A stretch of 40,736 bases of DNA, from assembly GCA_035546775.1 (NCBI GenBank), contig DASZWD010000048.1, forward strand, positions 1 to 40,736. The letters run 5' to 3'. The notes below the pieces were generated by a model that did not search any database, was not told the origin of the DNA, and saw only the letters and a list, made by a program, of their open reading frames with translations. Numbering within the stretch: position 1 is the stretch's first letter; the number at the start of each line of letters is the position of its first letter. Both the position numbers and the translations under genes were made by a program. This stretch comes from Acidimicrobiales bacterium. Its GTDB lineage: Bacteria; Actinomycetota; Acidimicrobiia; Acidimicrobiales; JACCXE01. Shown piece by piece: positions 25,074 through 33,567 of the stretch.

Positions 25074-25102
25074 TTGTAATGAGAATCATTCTCGCTTAGC
25101 TT
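25074..25102 (+). promoter_or_regulatory. Promoter of the metal ABC importer operon
   Basis: -35 TTGTAA (25074-25079), exactly 17 bp, -10 TAGCTT (25097-25102), then 7 bp to the ATG at 25110. The transcript is probably leaderless. The spacer holds the palindromic metal-regulator box. Confidence 0.6.
25081..25093. promoter_or_regulatory. Zur/Fur-type operator
   Basis: GAGAAT-C-ATTCTC is a perfect palindrome with one central base, with the AT-rich alternating look of Zur/Fur-family boxes (TGANAATNATTNTCA type). It lies wholly between the -35 and -10 of the metal importer promoter, where a metal-loaded repressor would block RNA polymerase. Zur (zinc) is preferred because the operon resembles a zinc importer; the regulator gene is not in the window. 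Confidence 0.75.
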
Positions 25103-25109
25103 ACCGACC

Positions 25110-26036
25110 ATGTCCCGTCTCTCACGCCGCCTGCTGGGCGGTATCGCGATATCCCTATGTGTCGTCCTCGCCCTGTCGGCCTGCGGCAGTGATTCGAAGT
25201 CGCCCAAGTCGGCGAGCGGCAAGTTGGCCGTGGTCGCGGCCGAGGACTTCTGGGGCAGCATCGCCACGCAACTCGGTGGCGATCGGGTCAGCGTCACCAG
25301 CCTCATCACCAACCCCGACACCGATCCCCATGACTACGAGCCGACGCCGGGCGACGGGCGCGAGATCGCCTCGGCGAAGTACGTCATCGTCAACGGCATT
25401 GGGTATGACGGGTGGGCCGACAAGCTCCTGAGCGCCAACCCGGTATCGGGTCGCGCCATCACCAAGGTCGGTGATCTCGTCGGGCTGAAGGAGGGCGACA
25501 ACCCGCACCAGTGGTACTCGCCGACCACCGTCGAGAAAGTCATCACCGCCATCACTGCGGAGTACAAGAAGCTGCGCCCGGCCGACGCCGCGTACTTCGA
25601 CCAGCAACATGACGCCTTCGAGTCGACGGGCCTCGCCGAGTACCACGCGGTGATCGCCGACATCAAGGCCAAGTACACCGGCACGCCGGTCGGCGCGTCC
25701 GAAAGCATCTTCGCCCCGCTCTCCACCGCCCTCGGTCTCGACCTGGTCACGCCGGAGTCGTTCCTCGACGCCATCGCCGAAGGCAACGATCCGACCGCGG
25801 CCGACAAGGCCACCGTTGACGAACAGATCGCGTCGAAGGCCATCAAGGTCTTCGTGTTCAACAGCCAGAACTCCACGCCCGACGTCCAGCGGCTCGTCAA
25901 CGCCGCCAAGGCAAAGGCGATCGGCGTCGCGACCGTGACCGAGACGCTCACTCCGGAGGGTGCCACCTTCCAGGCGTGGCAGACAGCGGAACTGCGCGCC
26001 CTCGAGGCGGCGCTGGCAGCGGCAACCGGGAAGTAA
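25110..26036 (+). CDS. Zinc/manganese ABC transporter substrate-binding lipoprotein
   Basis: A 308-residue cluster A-I metal-binding protein. A lipoprotein signal ends in lipobox LSAC (Cys25). Likely metal ligands are His74 (DPHDYEPTP) and a second His in NPHQWYSP (~132); acidic ligands are less clear because SESIFAPL and VFNSQN replace the more usual motifs. There is no long His-rich loop of the ZnuA type. It starts 7 bp behind a -10 whose promoter contains a Zur-like operator, and is followed by an ATPase and two permeases. It captures the metal outside the membrane; zinc is favoured by the operator, manganese remains possible. Confidence 0.88.
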   Translation: MSRLSRRLLGGIAISLCVVLALSACGSDSKSPKSASGKLAVVAAEDFWGSIATQLGGDRVSVTSLITNPDTDPHDYEPTPGDGREIASAKYVIVNGIGYDGWADKLLSANPVSGRAITKVGDLVGLKEGDNPHQWYSPTTVEKVITAITAEYKKLRPADAAYFDQQHDAFESTGLAEYHAVIADIKAKYTGTPVGASESIFAPLSTALGLDLVTPESFLDAIAEGNDPTAADKATVDEQIASKAIKVFVFNSQNSTPDVQRLVNAAKAKAIGVATVTETLTPEGATFQAWQTAELRALEAALAAATGK

Positions 26037-26054
26037 CGGTCGCCGCGCGAGATC

Positions 26055-26927
26055 ATGGGCGCCGTGTCGATCGAACGAGCGAGCGGGCGTAGGTCGGAAC
26101 CCGCTGCGGTCCCCGTCGCCGTACAACTGAGCGGCGCGTCGGTACGCGCCGGCGCGCGCACGATCTGGCGCGACGTCGACCTCACGGTGGGAACCGGCGA
26201 ATTCGTTGCGATCCTCGGACCCAACGGTGTGGGTAAGTCGACGATGATCAAGGTGCTGCTCGGGCTGCAACCGCTGAGCGGCGGGACCGCGGTGGTCCTC
26301 GGTCGTCCCGCCGGCGAGACGCGTCACGAAATCGGATACCTGCCCCAGCGCCGCAGCTTCGACGCGGGGCTGCGGATCCGGGGCGTCGACGTCGTCCGCC
26401 TCGGCCTCGACGGCGACCGCTGGGGCGTGCCGTTGCCGCTGTTCGGGCGACAGCGCCATCGCGAGGCGCAGGCGCGCATCGAGGAAGTCATCGAGCTGGT
26501 CGGTGCGAGCGCCTACGCCGACCGCCCTATTGGGCAGATTTCCGGCGGCGAGCAGCAACGGCTCCTGATCGCTCAGGCTCTCGTCCGCCGGCCCAGGATG
26601 CTGTTGCTCGACGAGCCGCTCGACAGCCTCGACCTCCCCAGCCAGGCCGCAGTGGCCGGTCTCGTCGCGGACATCTGTCGCCAGCAGAACATGACCGTGA
26701 TGCTCGTCGCCCACGACGTGAACCCCGTCGCCAGCTATCTCGACCGGGTGATCTACCTCGGACCCGGCGGCGCGGCGATCGGGGCGCCGCGCGACGTCAT
26801 CACCAGCGCCACGCTTAGCGAGCTATACGGCACGCCCATCGAGGTCCTGTCGGCCTCCGACGGAAGGCTGGTGGTGGTCGGTCACCCCGAGCCGCCGGCC
26901 CACCACCACGACCGGCACTCCCACTGA
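26055..26927 (+). CDS. Metal ABC transporter ATP-binding protein
   Basis: A 290-residue ABC ATPase. Walker A GPNGVGKST (~55-63), Q-loop in YLPQRRSF, signature ISGGEQQR, Walker B MLLLDEP and switch His in VAHD are all intact. The C-terminus ends with a His-rich tail, PPAHHHDRHSH, which could bind zinc and sense the cytoplasmic metal level; such tails occur in zinc importers. The first ~25 residues before the ABC fold are non-conserved, so a later start such as the GTG at 26064 is possible. 18 bp follow the lipoprotein gene; the stop overlaps the next ATG. Confidence 0.92.
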   Translation: MGAVSIERASGRRSEPAAVPVAVQLSGASVRAGARTIWRDVDLTVGTGEFVAILGPNGVGKSTMIKVLLGLQPLSGGTAVVLGRPAGETRHEIGYLPQRRSFDAGLRIRGVDVVRLGLDGDRWGVPLPLFGRQRHREAQARIEEVIELVGASAYADRPIGQISGGEQQRLLIAQALVRRPRMLLLDEPLDSLDLPSQAAVAGLVADICRQQNMTVMLVAHDVNPVASYLDRVIYLGPGGAAIGAPRDVITSATLSELYGTPIEVLSASDGRLVVVGHPEPPAHHHDRHSH

Positions 26928-27817
26928 TGCTCGCGGGGGTCAACCCGGAGCTGAGCTGGAACGTCGCGCGCGACCTTCGCCAGCTCTTCGAGTACCCCTT
27001 CATGGTCAACGCGTTCCGCGCCGGCACGATCGCGGCGGTCACCGCGGGCTGCGTTGGCTGGTTCATGGTGTTGCGCCGCCAGTCCTTCGCCGGCCACACC
27101 CTGGCCGTGGTTGGCTTTCCCGGCGCGGCCGGCGCCGTCCTCATCGGCGCCAGCGCCAATCTCGGTTTCTTCGCGTTCTGCCTTGCCGCGGCACTGGTCA
27201 TCGCCGCGCAGCCGCAGTCGGGCCGCCGGTCCTTCAGCGAGGAGTCGGCCGTGATCGGCACCGTCCAAGCCTTCGCCCTGGCGTGTGGGTTCCTGTTCGT
27301 GTCGCTGTACCGGGGCAACCTCAACGGCATCAACGCCCTGCTGTTCGGCAGCTTCCTCGGCATCACGACGGCGGGTGTTGTCTGGCTCGCGTCGATCGCG
27401 ACCGCAGGACTGATCGCGTTGGCGGTGGTGGCGCGCCCGCTGTTGTTTGCCTCTGTCGACCCCGACGTGGCCACGGCGAGCGGAGTACCGGTGCGGCTCC
27501 TGTCGGCGGTGTTCCTCGTGCTGCTGGGCGTGGCCGCTGCGGCCACCAGCCAGATCACGGGCTCGCTGCTGGTGTTCGCGCTCCTCGTGCTGCCTGCGGC
27601 CACCGCGCAGCGAATCACCACCAATCCCGTGTTCAGTGTCGGGCTGACCGTCGCGCTCGCCCTGGGTGTCACGTGGTCGGGCCTCGCGCTGGCGTACTAC
27701 TCGAGCTACCCGATCGGGTTCTACGTCACGACGGTCGCGTTCGGCGCGTACCTGATCGCAGTCGTGCTCACCGCGGCTGTGCCGCGTCGATCCCGTCGAG
27801 TGCTGCAGGCGTCGTGA
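26927..27817 (+). CDS. Metal ABC transporter permease 1 (ABC-3 family)
   Basis: A 296-residue integral membrane protein with about eight hydrophobic segments. ABC-3 hallmarks are FMVNAFRAGTIAAVTAGCVGWFMVLRRQSFAGHTLAVVGFPGAAGA at the start and RPLLFASVDPDVATASGVPVRLLS in the loop that contacts the ATPase. It starts within the ATPase stop (TGATG) and overlaps permease 2 by GTGA. It pairs with permease 2 to form a heterodimeric channel. Confidence 0.92.
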   Translation: MLAGVNPELSWNVARDLRQLFEYPFMVNAFRAGTIAAVTAGCVGWFMVLRRQSFAGHTLAVVGFPGAAGAVLIGASANLGFFAFCLAAALVIAAQPQSGRRSFSEESAVIGTVQAFALACGFLFVSLYRGNLNGINALLFGSFLGITTAGVVWLASIATAGLIALAVVARPLLFASVDPDVATASGVPVRLLSAVFLVLLGVAAAATSQITGSLLVFALLVLPAATAQRITTNPVFSVGLTVALALGVTWSGLALAYYSSYPIGFYVTTVAFGAYLIAVVLTAAVPRRSRRVLQAS

Positions 27818-28680
27818 TCGCTTCGCTCAACCCCGTCGTCGGGCTCGGCCACATGCTCAGCCACCCCTTCATGCGCCACGGGCTGGTCGCCGGCACCGCG
27901 ATCGCGGCCACCGCGGGGTTGATCGGGTACTTCCTCGTCCTGCGCAGCCAGATCTTCACCGCTGACGCGCTGAGCCACGTCGCCTTCACCGGGGCGTTGA
28001 TCGCGCTCACGCTCGGTGTCGACGCTCGCCTCGGGTTGTTCGCCGCCACCATCGGCACGGCGCTGTTGCTCGGCGCCATCGGACCGCAGGGACGCGCCGA
28101 CGACGTCACGATCGGCGCCACGTTCGCCTGGATTCTGGGTCTCGGCGTCCTGGCGCTGTCGATATTCACGACGGGACACAGCACCGGTCACGGCACTGCG
28201 GGCGTCAGCGTCTTGTTCGGGTCCATCTTCGGACTCGACGCCGCCGCGGCGCGCACCGCGGTCGTGATCGCCATCGTCCTACTCGCCGGTGGGATCGTCA
28301 TCGCGCGCCCACTGCTGTTCGCCAGCCTCGACGGAAACGTCGCATCGGCGCGCGGTGTGCCCGTGCGCATCCTTGGCTACGTCTTCCTCGCCCTGGTGGG
28401 CGCAACGGCAGCTGAAGCGACCCAGGCCGTCGGGGCCCTGCTGATCCTGGGGCTCCTCGCGGGACCCGCCGGCATCGCGATGCGCCTGACCGCGCGGCCC
28501 TATCGCGGAATGGCGCTTGCCGTTGCCGTAGCCGTGGTCGCACTCTGGGCCGGGATGACGTTCAGCTACGTCGTGCCGAAGGTGCCGCCCAGCTTCGCCA
28601 TCCTCGCCGTCATCACCGCCGGGTACCTCGGCACCGCCGCTAGTGGAGGTCGGCTTCGGCCTCGACGTGCGGGCGCGTGA
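27814..28680 (+). CDS. Metal ABC transporter permease 2 (ABC-3 family)
   Basis: A 288-residue ABC-3 permease, clearly a paralogue of the preceding gene: HPFMRHGLVAGTAIAATAGLIGYFLVLRSQIFTADALSHVAFTGA and RPLLFASLDGNVASARGVPVRIL correspond position by position. A short His-containing loop TTGHSTGHGTAG sits mid-protein, possibly metal-related. Its GTG overlaps the permease 1 TGA. The last 41 bp overlap the 3' end of the convergent YibE/F gene, which leaves no room for a dedicated terminator. Confidence 0.9.
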   Translation: MIASLNPVVGLGHMLSHPFMRHGLVAGTAIAATAGLIGYFLVLRSQIFTADALSHVAFTGALIALTLGVDARLGLFAATIGTALLLGAIGPQGRADDVTIGATFAWILGLGVLALSIFTTGHSTGHGTAGVSVLFGSIFGLDAAAARTAVVIAIVLLAGGIVIARPLLFASLDGNVASARGVPVRILGYVFLALVGATAAEATQAVGALLILGLLAGPAGIAMRLTARPYRGMALAVAVAVVALWAGMTFSYVVPKVPPSFAILAVITAGYLGTAASGGRLRPRRAGA

Positions 28681-29812
28681 CGACGTACGCGGCGAGCGCG
28701 GTCGTGATCGGCACCGACGCGATCAAGCCGATGCTGCCCACGAGGGTGCGCACGATCTCGACGGCGACGACTTCGCTGGTCAGCACTTGGCGCAGGTGCA
28801 CATTCGATTGCGTGAAGTAGATGAGCAGCGGCAGCGACGCGCCGGCGTAGGCGAGCACCAAGGTGTTGACCGTTGACGCGATGTGGTCGCGTCCGACGCG
28901 CTCAGCGGCGAGATACAGGGTGCGGGCGTCGTACTCGTCGTTGGCGCGCCGCAGTTCCCACACCGCGGATACCTGCGTGACCGTCATGTCGTCGAGCACG
29001 CCGAGCGAACCGATGATGATGCCGCCGAGCAACAGGCCTTGCAGGTTGATGCTCGATGCCGCGGCCGAGAGGTAGGCGGCGTCCTCGTCGGCGAGTCCGG
29101 TGAGCTTGCTTGCCTGGACGAAGATCCACGCGAGCGCCGCAATCAACGCGAGACTGGCCAGCGTGCCGAGGACGGCGACGGTGGTCTGGGTGTTGAATCC
29201 GCCGGTGACGTAGAGCACCACCAGCATGATGAAGGCGGCGCCGACCAGCGCTACGGCGATCGGGCTGTGGCCGTGCAGGACCGACGGGATCACGAAGGCG
29301 ACCAGGGCGACCAGGCTCGCCACCAGGGCGGCGAGGGCGCGCAGCCCGCTCACGCGGCCGAACACGACGGCGGCGCCCACGAACAACAACCCGAGCACCA
29401 GCAGCGGGAAGTCGCGGTCATAGTCGGCGAAGAAGTACGAGCGCCCGCCGCCGTCGGTCGACGAACCCACGACGACGCGGTCGCCGAGGTGGATCGCTGG
29501 CCCGGCGGTGCCACTCGACTGCAGCGTCACAATCGCACCCTTGTGCGGGCCGTCCCGCAGGCGCACCTGTACGACCCGGCAGTCGCCGTTCGCGCAATCA
29601 CCGGAGTCGACGGACACGACGGTGGCCTTGATCAGTTTCTGGCTACCGAAGACGTCGGTCAGGTTCGGCCCGCGCCCGTGGGGCCACAGCACCACAATGC
29701 CGACCAGCACGATGACGGCAAAGGGCACGACGGTGAAGGTCAGCCGTCGCGCCAGGGGAGCGGGAATGTGGAGGTTGCCGCCGTCGCGGCCGTGTGTATG
29801 GCCGGCGCTCAC
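28640..29812 (-). CDS. YibE/F family membrane protein (second of tandem pair)
   Basis: A 390-residue membrane protein of the YibE/F family (PF07907), function unknown. A His-containing N-terminal tail (MSAGHTHGRDGG) precedes a first membrane helix (~27-45), then an extracytoplasmic beta-rich domain to ~135 (ATVVSVDSGDCANGDCRVVQVRLRDGPHKG), then about seven to eight helices. The conserved family block GVLDDMTVTQVSAVWELRRAN and GRDHIASTVNTLVLAYAGASLPLL is present. GTG start overlaps the stop of its paralogue. It ends inside the metal permease gene (convergent). Confidence 0.85.
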   Translation of the reverse strand: MSAGHTHGRDGGNLHIPAPLARRLTFTVVPFAVIVLVGIVVLWPHGRGPNLTDVFGSQKLIKATVVSVDSGDCANGDCRVVQVRLRDGPHKGAIVTLQSSGTAGPAIHLGDRVVVGSSTDGGGRSYFFADYDRDFPLLVLGLLFVGAAVVFGRVSGLRALAALVASLVALVAFVIPSVLHGHSPIAVALVGAAFIMLVVLYVTGGFNTQTTVAVLGTLASLALIAALAWIFVQASKLTGLADEDAAYLSAAASSINLQGLLLGGIIIGSLGVLDDMTVTQVSAVWELRRANDEYDARTLYLAAERVGRDHIASTVNTLVLAYAGASLPLLIYFTQSNVHLRQVLTSEVVAVEIVRTLVGSIGLIASVPITTALAAYVVTRPHVEAEADLH

Positions 29813-30966
29813 GGGGTGTCGTCGGCGCGCACGAGCACGGCGACCGCCAGGGCGGTCGTGACGGGCACGGCGATGATGAGGCCGATCGAGCCGATCAGCG
29901 CGCGGCTGATCTCGACCGCCACGACCTCACGGTTCAGCACCTGCGCGACCGCGCGTCCCTCCTGGAAGAAGAACAGCAGCAGCGCCAGCGCGGCACCGAC
30001 GTAGGCGAGCACGAGGGTGTTGACGGTCGACGCGACGTGATCGCGACCGATGCGCACGGCGGCGCGGTACGTATCGCGCCCCGTCATTTCGGGATTGGCG
30101 GCGCGCAACTCGTTGACGGCCGAGACCTGGGTCACCGTCACGTCGTCGAGGACGCCGAGGGCGCCGATCACGATGCCGGCGACGAGGACGCCGCGGGGGT
30201 CGAGCGAACTCGCCGTCACCCGCAGCAGCTGGAACGACTCGTCGGAGAGGCCGGTCAAGTTCGCCAGGGCGGTGAACATGACGGCCATCGCCGTGATGAG
30301 ACCCACCGACGCGAACGTGCCGATCAACGCGACCGTTGTCGCGCGGGTCACCCCGTGCGCGATGTAGAGCGCGGCGAAGCCCACGACCGACGTCGTAATC
30401 AGGGCGGCGAGCGTGGAGTTGTGGTTGTTCAGCAACGCCGGCAGCAAGAACAGCACGACCACGGCGCCGCTGACGGCCAGGCCGGCCAGGGCGCGCACGC
30501 CTTTCCAACGCCCGAAGCCGATCACCACCACCACGAACGCGACGAAGAGGCCGAGCAGCGGCGTAGAGCGGTCGAACTCGACGAACGAGTAGCGGTAGGC
30601 GGCGGGAGCGTACGGGTTGTACGAGAGCACGACCCGGGCACCGGTGTGGATCGTCGGGACGGAGAAGTCGATATTCGAGACGCGGAACGAGCCCGTCAGG
30701 CCGTGGCTCACGCCGGAGATCACGCGCACGGAGTACCGCTTGCAGTGCGTCGGCAGGTTCTCGTCGGGGTCGAGGCAACTGATCGTGGTGGCGCCCGTTA
30801 CCTTCGCCTTGACGTAGGGCAACGTGTTGCCTTGCTCGTTGAGCTTTGGCAGCCCGCCGCTGGGCCACAGCGCGATGAGACCGACCACGGTCGCCAGCGC
30901 GATCGCCGCGACGATCCCGAAGAGCGTGCGGTCGAGCACGGGCAGGGCCCGCAGCCGTTCTCTCAC
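29809..30966 (-). CDS. YibE/F family membrane protein (first of tandem pair)
   Basis: A 385-residue paralogue of the next gene with the same plan: N-terminal helix (~16-34), extracytoplasmic beta-rich domain (VKAKVTGATTISCLDPDENLPTHCKRYSV region), then the membrane block with GVLDDVTVTQVSAVNELRAAN and GRDHVASTVNTLVLAYVGAALALL. Two cysteines in the outer domain are shared in style with the partner. GTG 30966 was chosen because it starts just before the first membrane helix; the frame stays open upstream but there runs antisense to codon use of the ligase gene. It lies 17 bp after the acyl-CoA ligase stop. The two proteins probably act as a heteromeric complex (inference from tandem coupling). 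Confidence 0.83.
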   Translation of the reverse strand: MRERLRALPVLDRTLFGIVAAIALATVVGLIALWPSGGLPKLNEQGNTLPYVKAKVTGATTISCLDPDENLPTHCKRYSVRVISGVSHGLTGSFRVSNIDFSVPTIHTGARVVLSYNPYAPAAYRYSFVEFDRSTPLLGLFVAFVVVVIGFGRWKGVRALAGLAVSGAVVVLFLLPALLNNHNSTLAALITTSVVGFAALYIAHGVTRATTVALIGTFASVGLITAMAVMFTALANLTGLSDESFQLLRVTASSLDPRGVLVAGIVIGALGVLDDVTVTQVSAVNELRAANPEMTGRDTYRAAVRIGRDHVASTVNTLVLAYVGAALALLLFFFQEGRAVAQVLNREVVAVEISRALIGSIGLIIAVPVTTALAVAVLVRADDTP

Positions 30967-30983
30967 GCGTGCAGTCTTACGCG

Positions 30984-32447
30984 CTAGTTGGGAATGCGCT
31001 GGGCGCGCAGTTCGCTGCGCCGCACCTTGCCGGCGTCGTCGCGCAACGGCTCGCTGACGAGTTCGAAGGTGCGCGGGACCTTGTAGCGCACGAGACGTTC
31101 GGCGAGGAACGACTTCACGTGCTCCGCGTCGAACGTCGAAGCGTTCGCCTGCACGATGGCGTGCACGCGGTTGCCGAGGTCGTCGTCGGGCAAGCCGATG
31201 ACGGCGCAGCTCTCGACCGCCGGGTGCTCCTGCAGCGCCGCTTCGACTTCGGCGGGATACACGTTGGCGCCGCCGCTGAGGATCATGTCCGACAACCGGT
31301 CGCCGAGATAGAGGTAGCCGTCGGCGTCGAGGTAACCGGTGTCGCCGAGGCTCTCCCAGCCGCCGTCGCGCTGGCGCGCCTGCGCCCCGATGTAGCGGTA
31401 CGTCGGCGTCTCGCGCGCCGAGCGCATCCACACCTCGCCCATCTCCCCCGGCGGCAGCTCGTTGCCGTCCTCGTCGGTGATCATCACCTGGCCCGGCGGC
31501 ACGCGGCCCACCGACCCGCGGTGCGCCAGCCATTCGGGTCCGGTGATGATCGTCGCCATCTGCGCCTCGGTACCGGCGTACAGCTCCACGATCTTCTCGG
31601 CGCCCAGCCACTCGATCCACGCCTCCTTCAACCACACCGGACATGGCTCGGCGAGGTGCCACACGACGCGCAGCGACGACAGGTCGTAGGCCTCGCGCTC
31701 GTCGATCGGCAGGCGCCAGATGCGCTTCATCATCGTGGGCACGACGTAGACGACATCGCCGCGGTGCTCCTCGATGGCCGCCAGCGTGGCGTGCGCGTCG
31801 AAGCGCGGCAGCAGCACGACGTGGTTGCCCCACAGCAGCGCCTGGCACGTCCACACCACGGGGGCGTTGTGGTACAGCGGGCCGGGCATCACCATGCAGC
31901 CGTCGCGCTGGGTCATCAGTGGCGGCGCGGCGTCGGGGTCCATCGCCGCCGGGTCGCCCGACACGATCAGCTTGGGGCGACCCGTCGAGCCGCCCGACGT
32001 CGGCGCCTTCCACGCCGGCGAGATCTTGTCGGGCAGCGGCTCGGTGTCGCCCGACGGTGCGGGGTTGTCGCGCAGCCATTCGCTCACCTTGAACAGCGGG
32101 CGCGACGACGTCGGCGTGGCGTCGGTACCGATCACGAGCGGCGGGTTCGCCAACTCGATGATCGCCTCGAGCTCGACGGCCGGCAGCCGGTACGACACCG
32201 GCTGGGGCGTGGCGCCGAGTTTCCACAGGGCGAGCGCGGTCACGTACCAGTCGATCGAGTTGGGCAGCGCCATGGTGACGAGGTCGCCCTCGCCGACGCC
32301 GAGGTCGCGCAGGTGGCGTGCCAGCGTATCGGCGCGCGTTTCGAGCTGGGCGCGGGTGATCTGTCGCCCGTCGCAGGTGACCGCGACGCGGTCGGGGGCT
32401 TCGTCGGCGAGTTGCTTCAGACGTGCGGGAAACGAGATCGGCGCCAT
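30984..32447 (-). CDS. AMP-dependent acyl-CoA synthetase/ligase (bile-acid-CoA ligase-like)
   Basis: A 487-residue ANL-superfamily adenylating enzyme. The ATP-binding P-loop variant is TSGGSTGRPKL, the A5 motif is YAGTEAQ, A7 is GDTGYLDADGYLYLGDR, A8 hinge is SDMILSGGANVYPAEVEAAL, and the C-terminal catalytic Lys is in DAGKVRRSEL. It would activate a carboxylic acid to acyl-CoA. MVMPGPLYHNAP and the rather short N-terminal domain resemble bile-acid/steroid-acid CoA ligases of actinobacteria, but the substrate is not certain. It is the second gene of a four-gene minus-strand operon (cyclase, ligase, YibE/F, YibE/F). Confidence 0.9.
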   Translation of the reverse strand: MAPISFPARLKQLADEAPDRVAVTCDGRQITRAQLETRADTLARHLRDLGVGEGDLVTMALPNSIDWYVTALALWKLGATPQPVSYRLPAVELEAIIELANPPLVIGTDATPTSSRPLFKVSEWLRDNPAPSGDTEPLPDKISPAWKAPTSGGSTGRPKLIVSGDPAAMDPDAAPPLMTQRDGCMVMPGPLYHNAPVVWTCQALLWGNHVVLLPRFDAHATLAAIEEHRGDVVYVVPTMMKRIWRLPIDEREAYDLSSLRVVWHLAEPCPVWLKEAWIEWLGAEKIVELYAGTEAQMATIITGPEWLAHRGSVGRVPPGQVMITDEDGNELPPGEMGEVWMRSARETPTYRYIGAQARQRDGGWESLGDTGYLDADGYLYLGDRLSDMILSGGANVYPAEVEAALQEHPAVESCAVIGLPDDDLGNRVHAIVQANASTFDAEHVKSFLAERLVRYKVPRTFELVSEPLRDDAGKVRRSELRAQRIPN

Positions 32448-32459
32448 CGGCAGCGATGT

Positions 32460-33551
32460 CTAGTTGGGCGGCGTGCTCGCTTGCTCGACGCGCCACAGCG
32501 TCACCGGAGCGTCCACGCCCTTGAGGTCGAACGTTCCCTTTTCCACGCAGCGCCACGCACCGGCGTCGAGCAGCCCCACGACGTCTTCGGTCACCAGCAC
32601 TTCGTTCGCCTGTGCCACGCTGATGGCGCGCGCGACGAGGTTCACGAGCGCGCCGAAGTAGTCGCCGCCGCGCGCCACCACCGGACCGAAACCCGCGGCG
32701 GCCGTCGCCCGCGGCAGTTCGCCGTCGGCGGCGGCGAAGCGCACCAGCTCGGTTGCGACCTGCAACGCGGCCGCCGCGCTTGGTGCGACGATCATCGCTT
32801 CGTCGCCGATGAGCTTCACCAGGCGGCCGCCGTGCGCGACGGCGATCTCCCAGGCGGCGCGTTCGAAACGCGCCAGCACCCGGGCGTGAACCGCCGGCGA
32901 CACCGACGCCGTCCAGCTCGTGAACGCCACGAGGTCGACGAAGACAACCCCGAGGCGCAGATCGGCGTCGTTCACCCGGGTGGCGAAGTCGAGTTCCTTG
33001 CCGGCGTGCTCCGTCATGACGTGACCGATCAGCGGCGGCAAGGCGTTCCACGCGGCGTTCGACACCTCGTTGGCCATCGACAGCTCGAGTTCCGTCGCCC
33101 GGCCTTCTCGGTCAGCACTCGACGACATCATCGATCGGCCCGCCTCGATGAGCCGCAGCACGGCGGCTCCGAGCACGCGGACGAACTCGTTCACGGCCGC
33201 CGGCTCGAACGACGCCTTCGCCAGCGCGAACAACGCGAGGTCTTCGACGACGGTGTCGGGCAGCGACGCGTCGTCGTCGTCGACGACCGGCCAACCGAGC
33301 GCGGCGCGCAACTCCCTGACGTCCTCGATCGGCACGCCGGCCGCAACCGCCGCTTGTCGCGCGCTGATGAACGTCGGCGCTTCCATTGCGAGCGACGCCG
33401 CGATCACGTACGGCGGTGTCTGTTGTGCCATCGCGATGATGTCGTCGAGGGCGAAGCGCGACGCCAGATGCTCGAGCAATTCGCGGCGCTCGTCGGCCCG
33501 CGGCGCGTCCCGGTCGTACAGTCCAGCGGCGGCGAACTCGTCGAGCGACAC
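32460..33551 (-). CDS. Class III adenylate/guanylate cyclase with N-terminal regulatory domain
   Basis: A 363-residue soluble cyclase. The C-terminal catalytic domain (~195-350) holds metal-binding Asp206 (VVFVDLVAFTSW) and Asp250 (KLIGDEAMIV), purine-recognition Lys246 and Asp297 (GDYFG), and transition-state Asn304 and Arg308 (LVNLVARAI), so it should be active and probably makes cAMP. The N-terminal ~180 residues are helical and resemble the adenylate cyclase regulatory domain that senses pH or lipids in mycobacterial cyclases such as Rv1264 (family knowledge, moderate confidence). Start GTG 33551, 16 bp from the divergent aldo/keto reductase. First gene of its operon. Confidence 0.88.
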   Translation of the reverse strand: MSLDEFAAAGLYDRDAPRADERRELLEHLASRFALDDIIAMAQQTPPYVIAASLAMEAPTFISARQAAVAAGVPIEDVRELRAALGWPVVDDDDASLPDTVVEDLALFALAKASFEPAAVNEFVRVLGAAVLRLIEAGRSMMSSSADREGRATELELSMANEVSNAAWNALPPLIGHVMTEHAGKELDFATRVNDADLRLGVVFVDLVAFTSWTASVSPAVHARVLARFERAAWEIAVAHGGRLVKLIGDEAMIVAPSAAAALQVATELVRFAAADGELPRATAAAGFGPVVARGGDYFGALVNLVARAISVAQANEVLVTEDVVGLLDAGAWRCVEKGTFDLKGVDAPVTLWRVEQASTPPN

Positions 33552-33567
33552 GGGCTAGAACTCTTGC

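Noticed and set aside
30967-33051. A 1080-residue minus-strand frame ending in the YibE/F protein
   Set aside because: Only the last 385 residues look like a protein family; the rest is a frame-shifted shadow of the ligase and cyclase genes.
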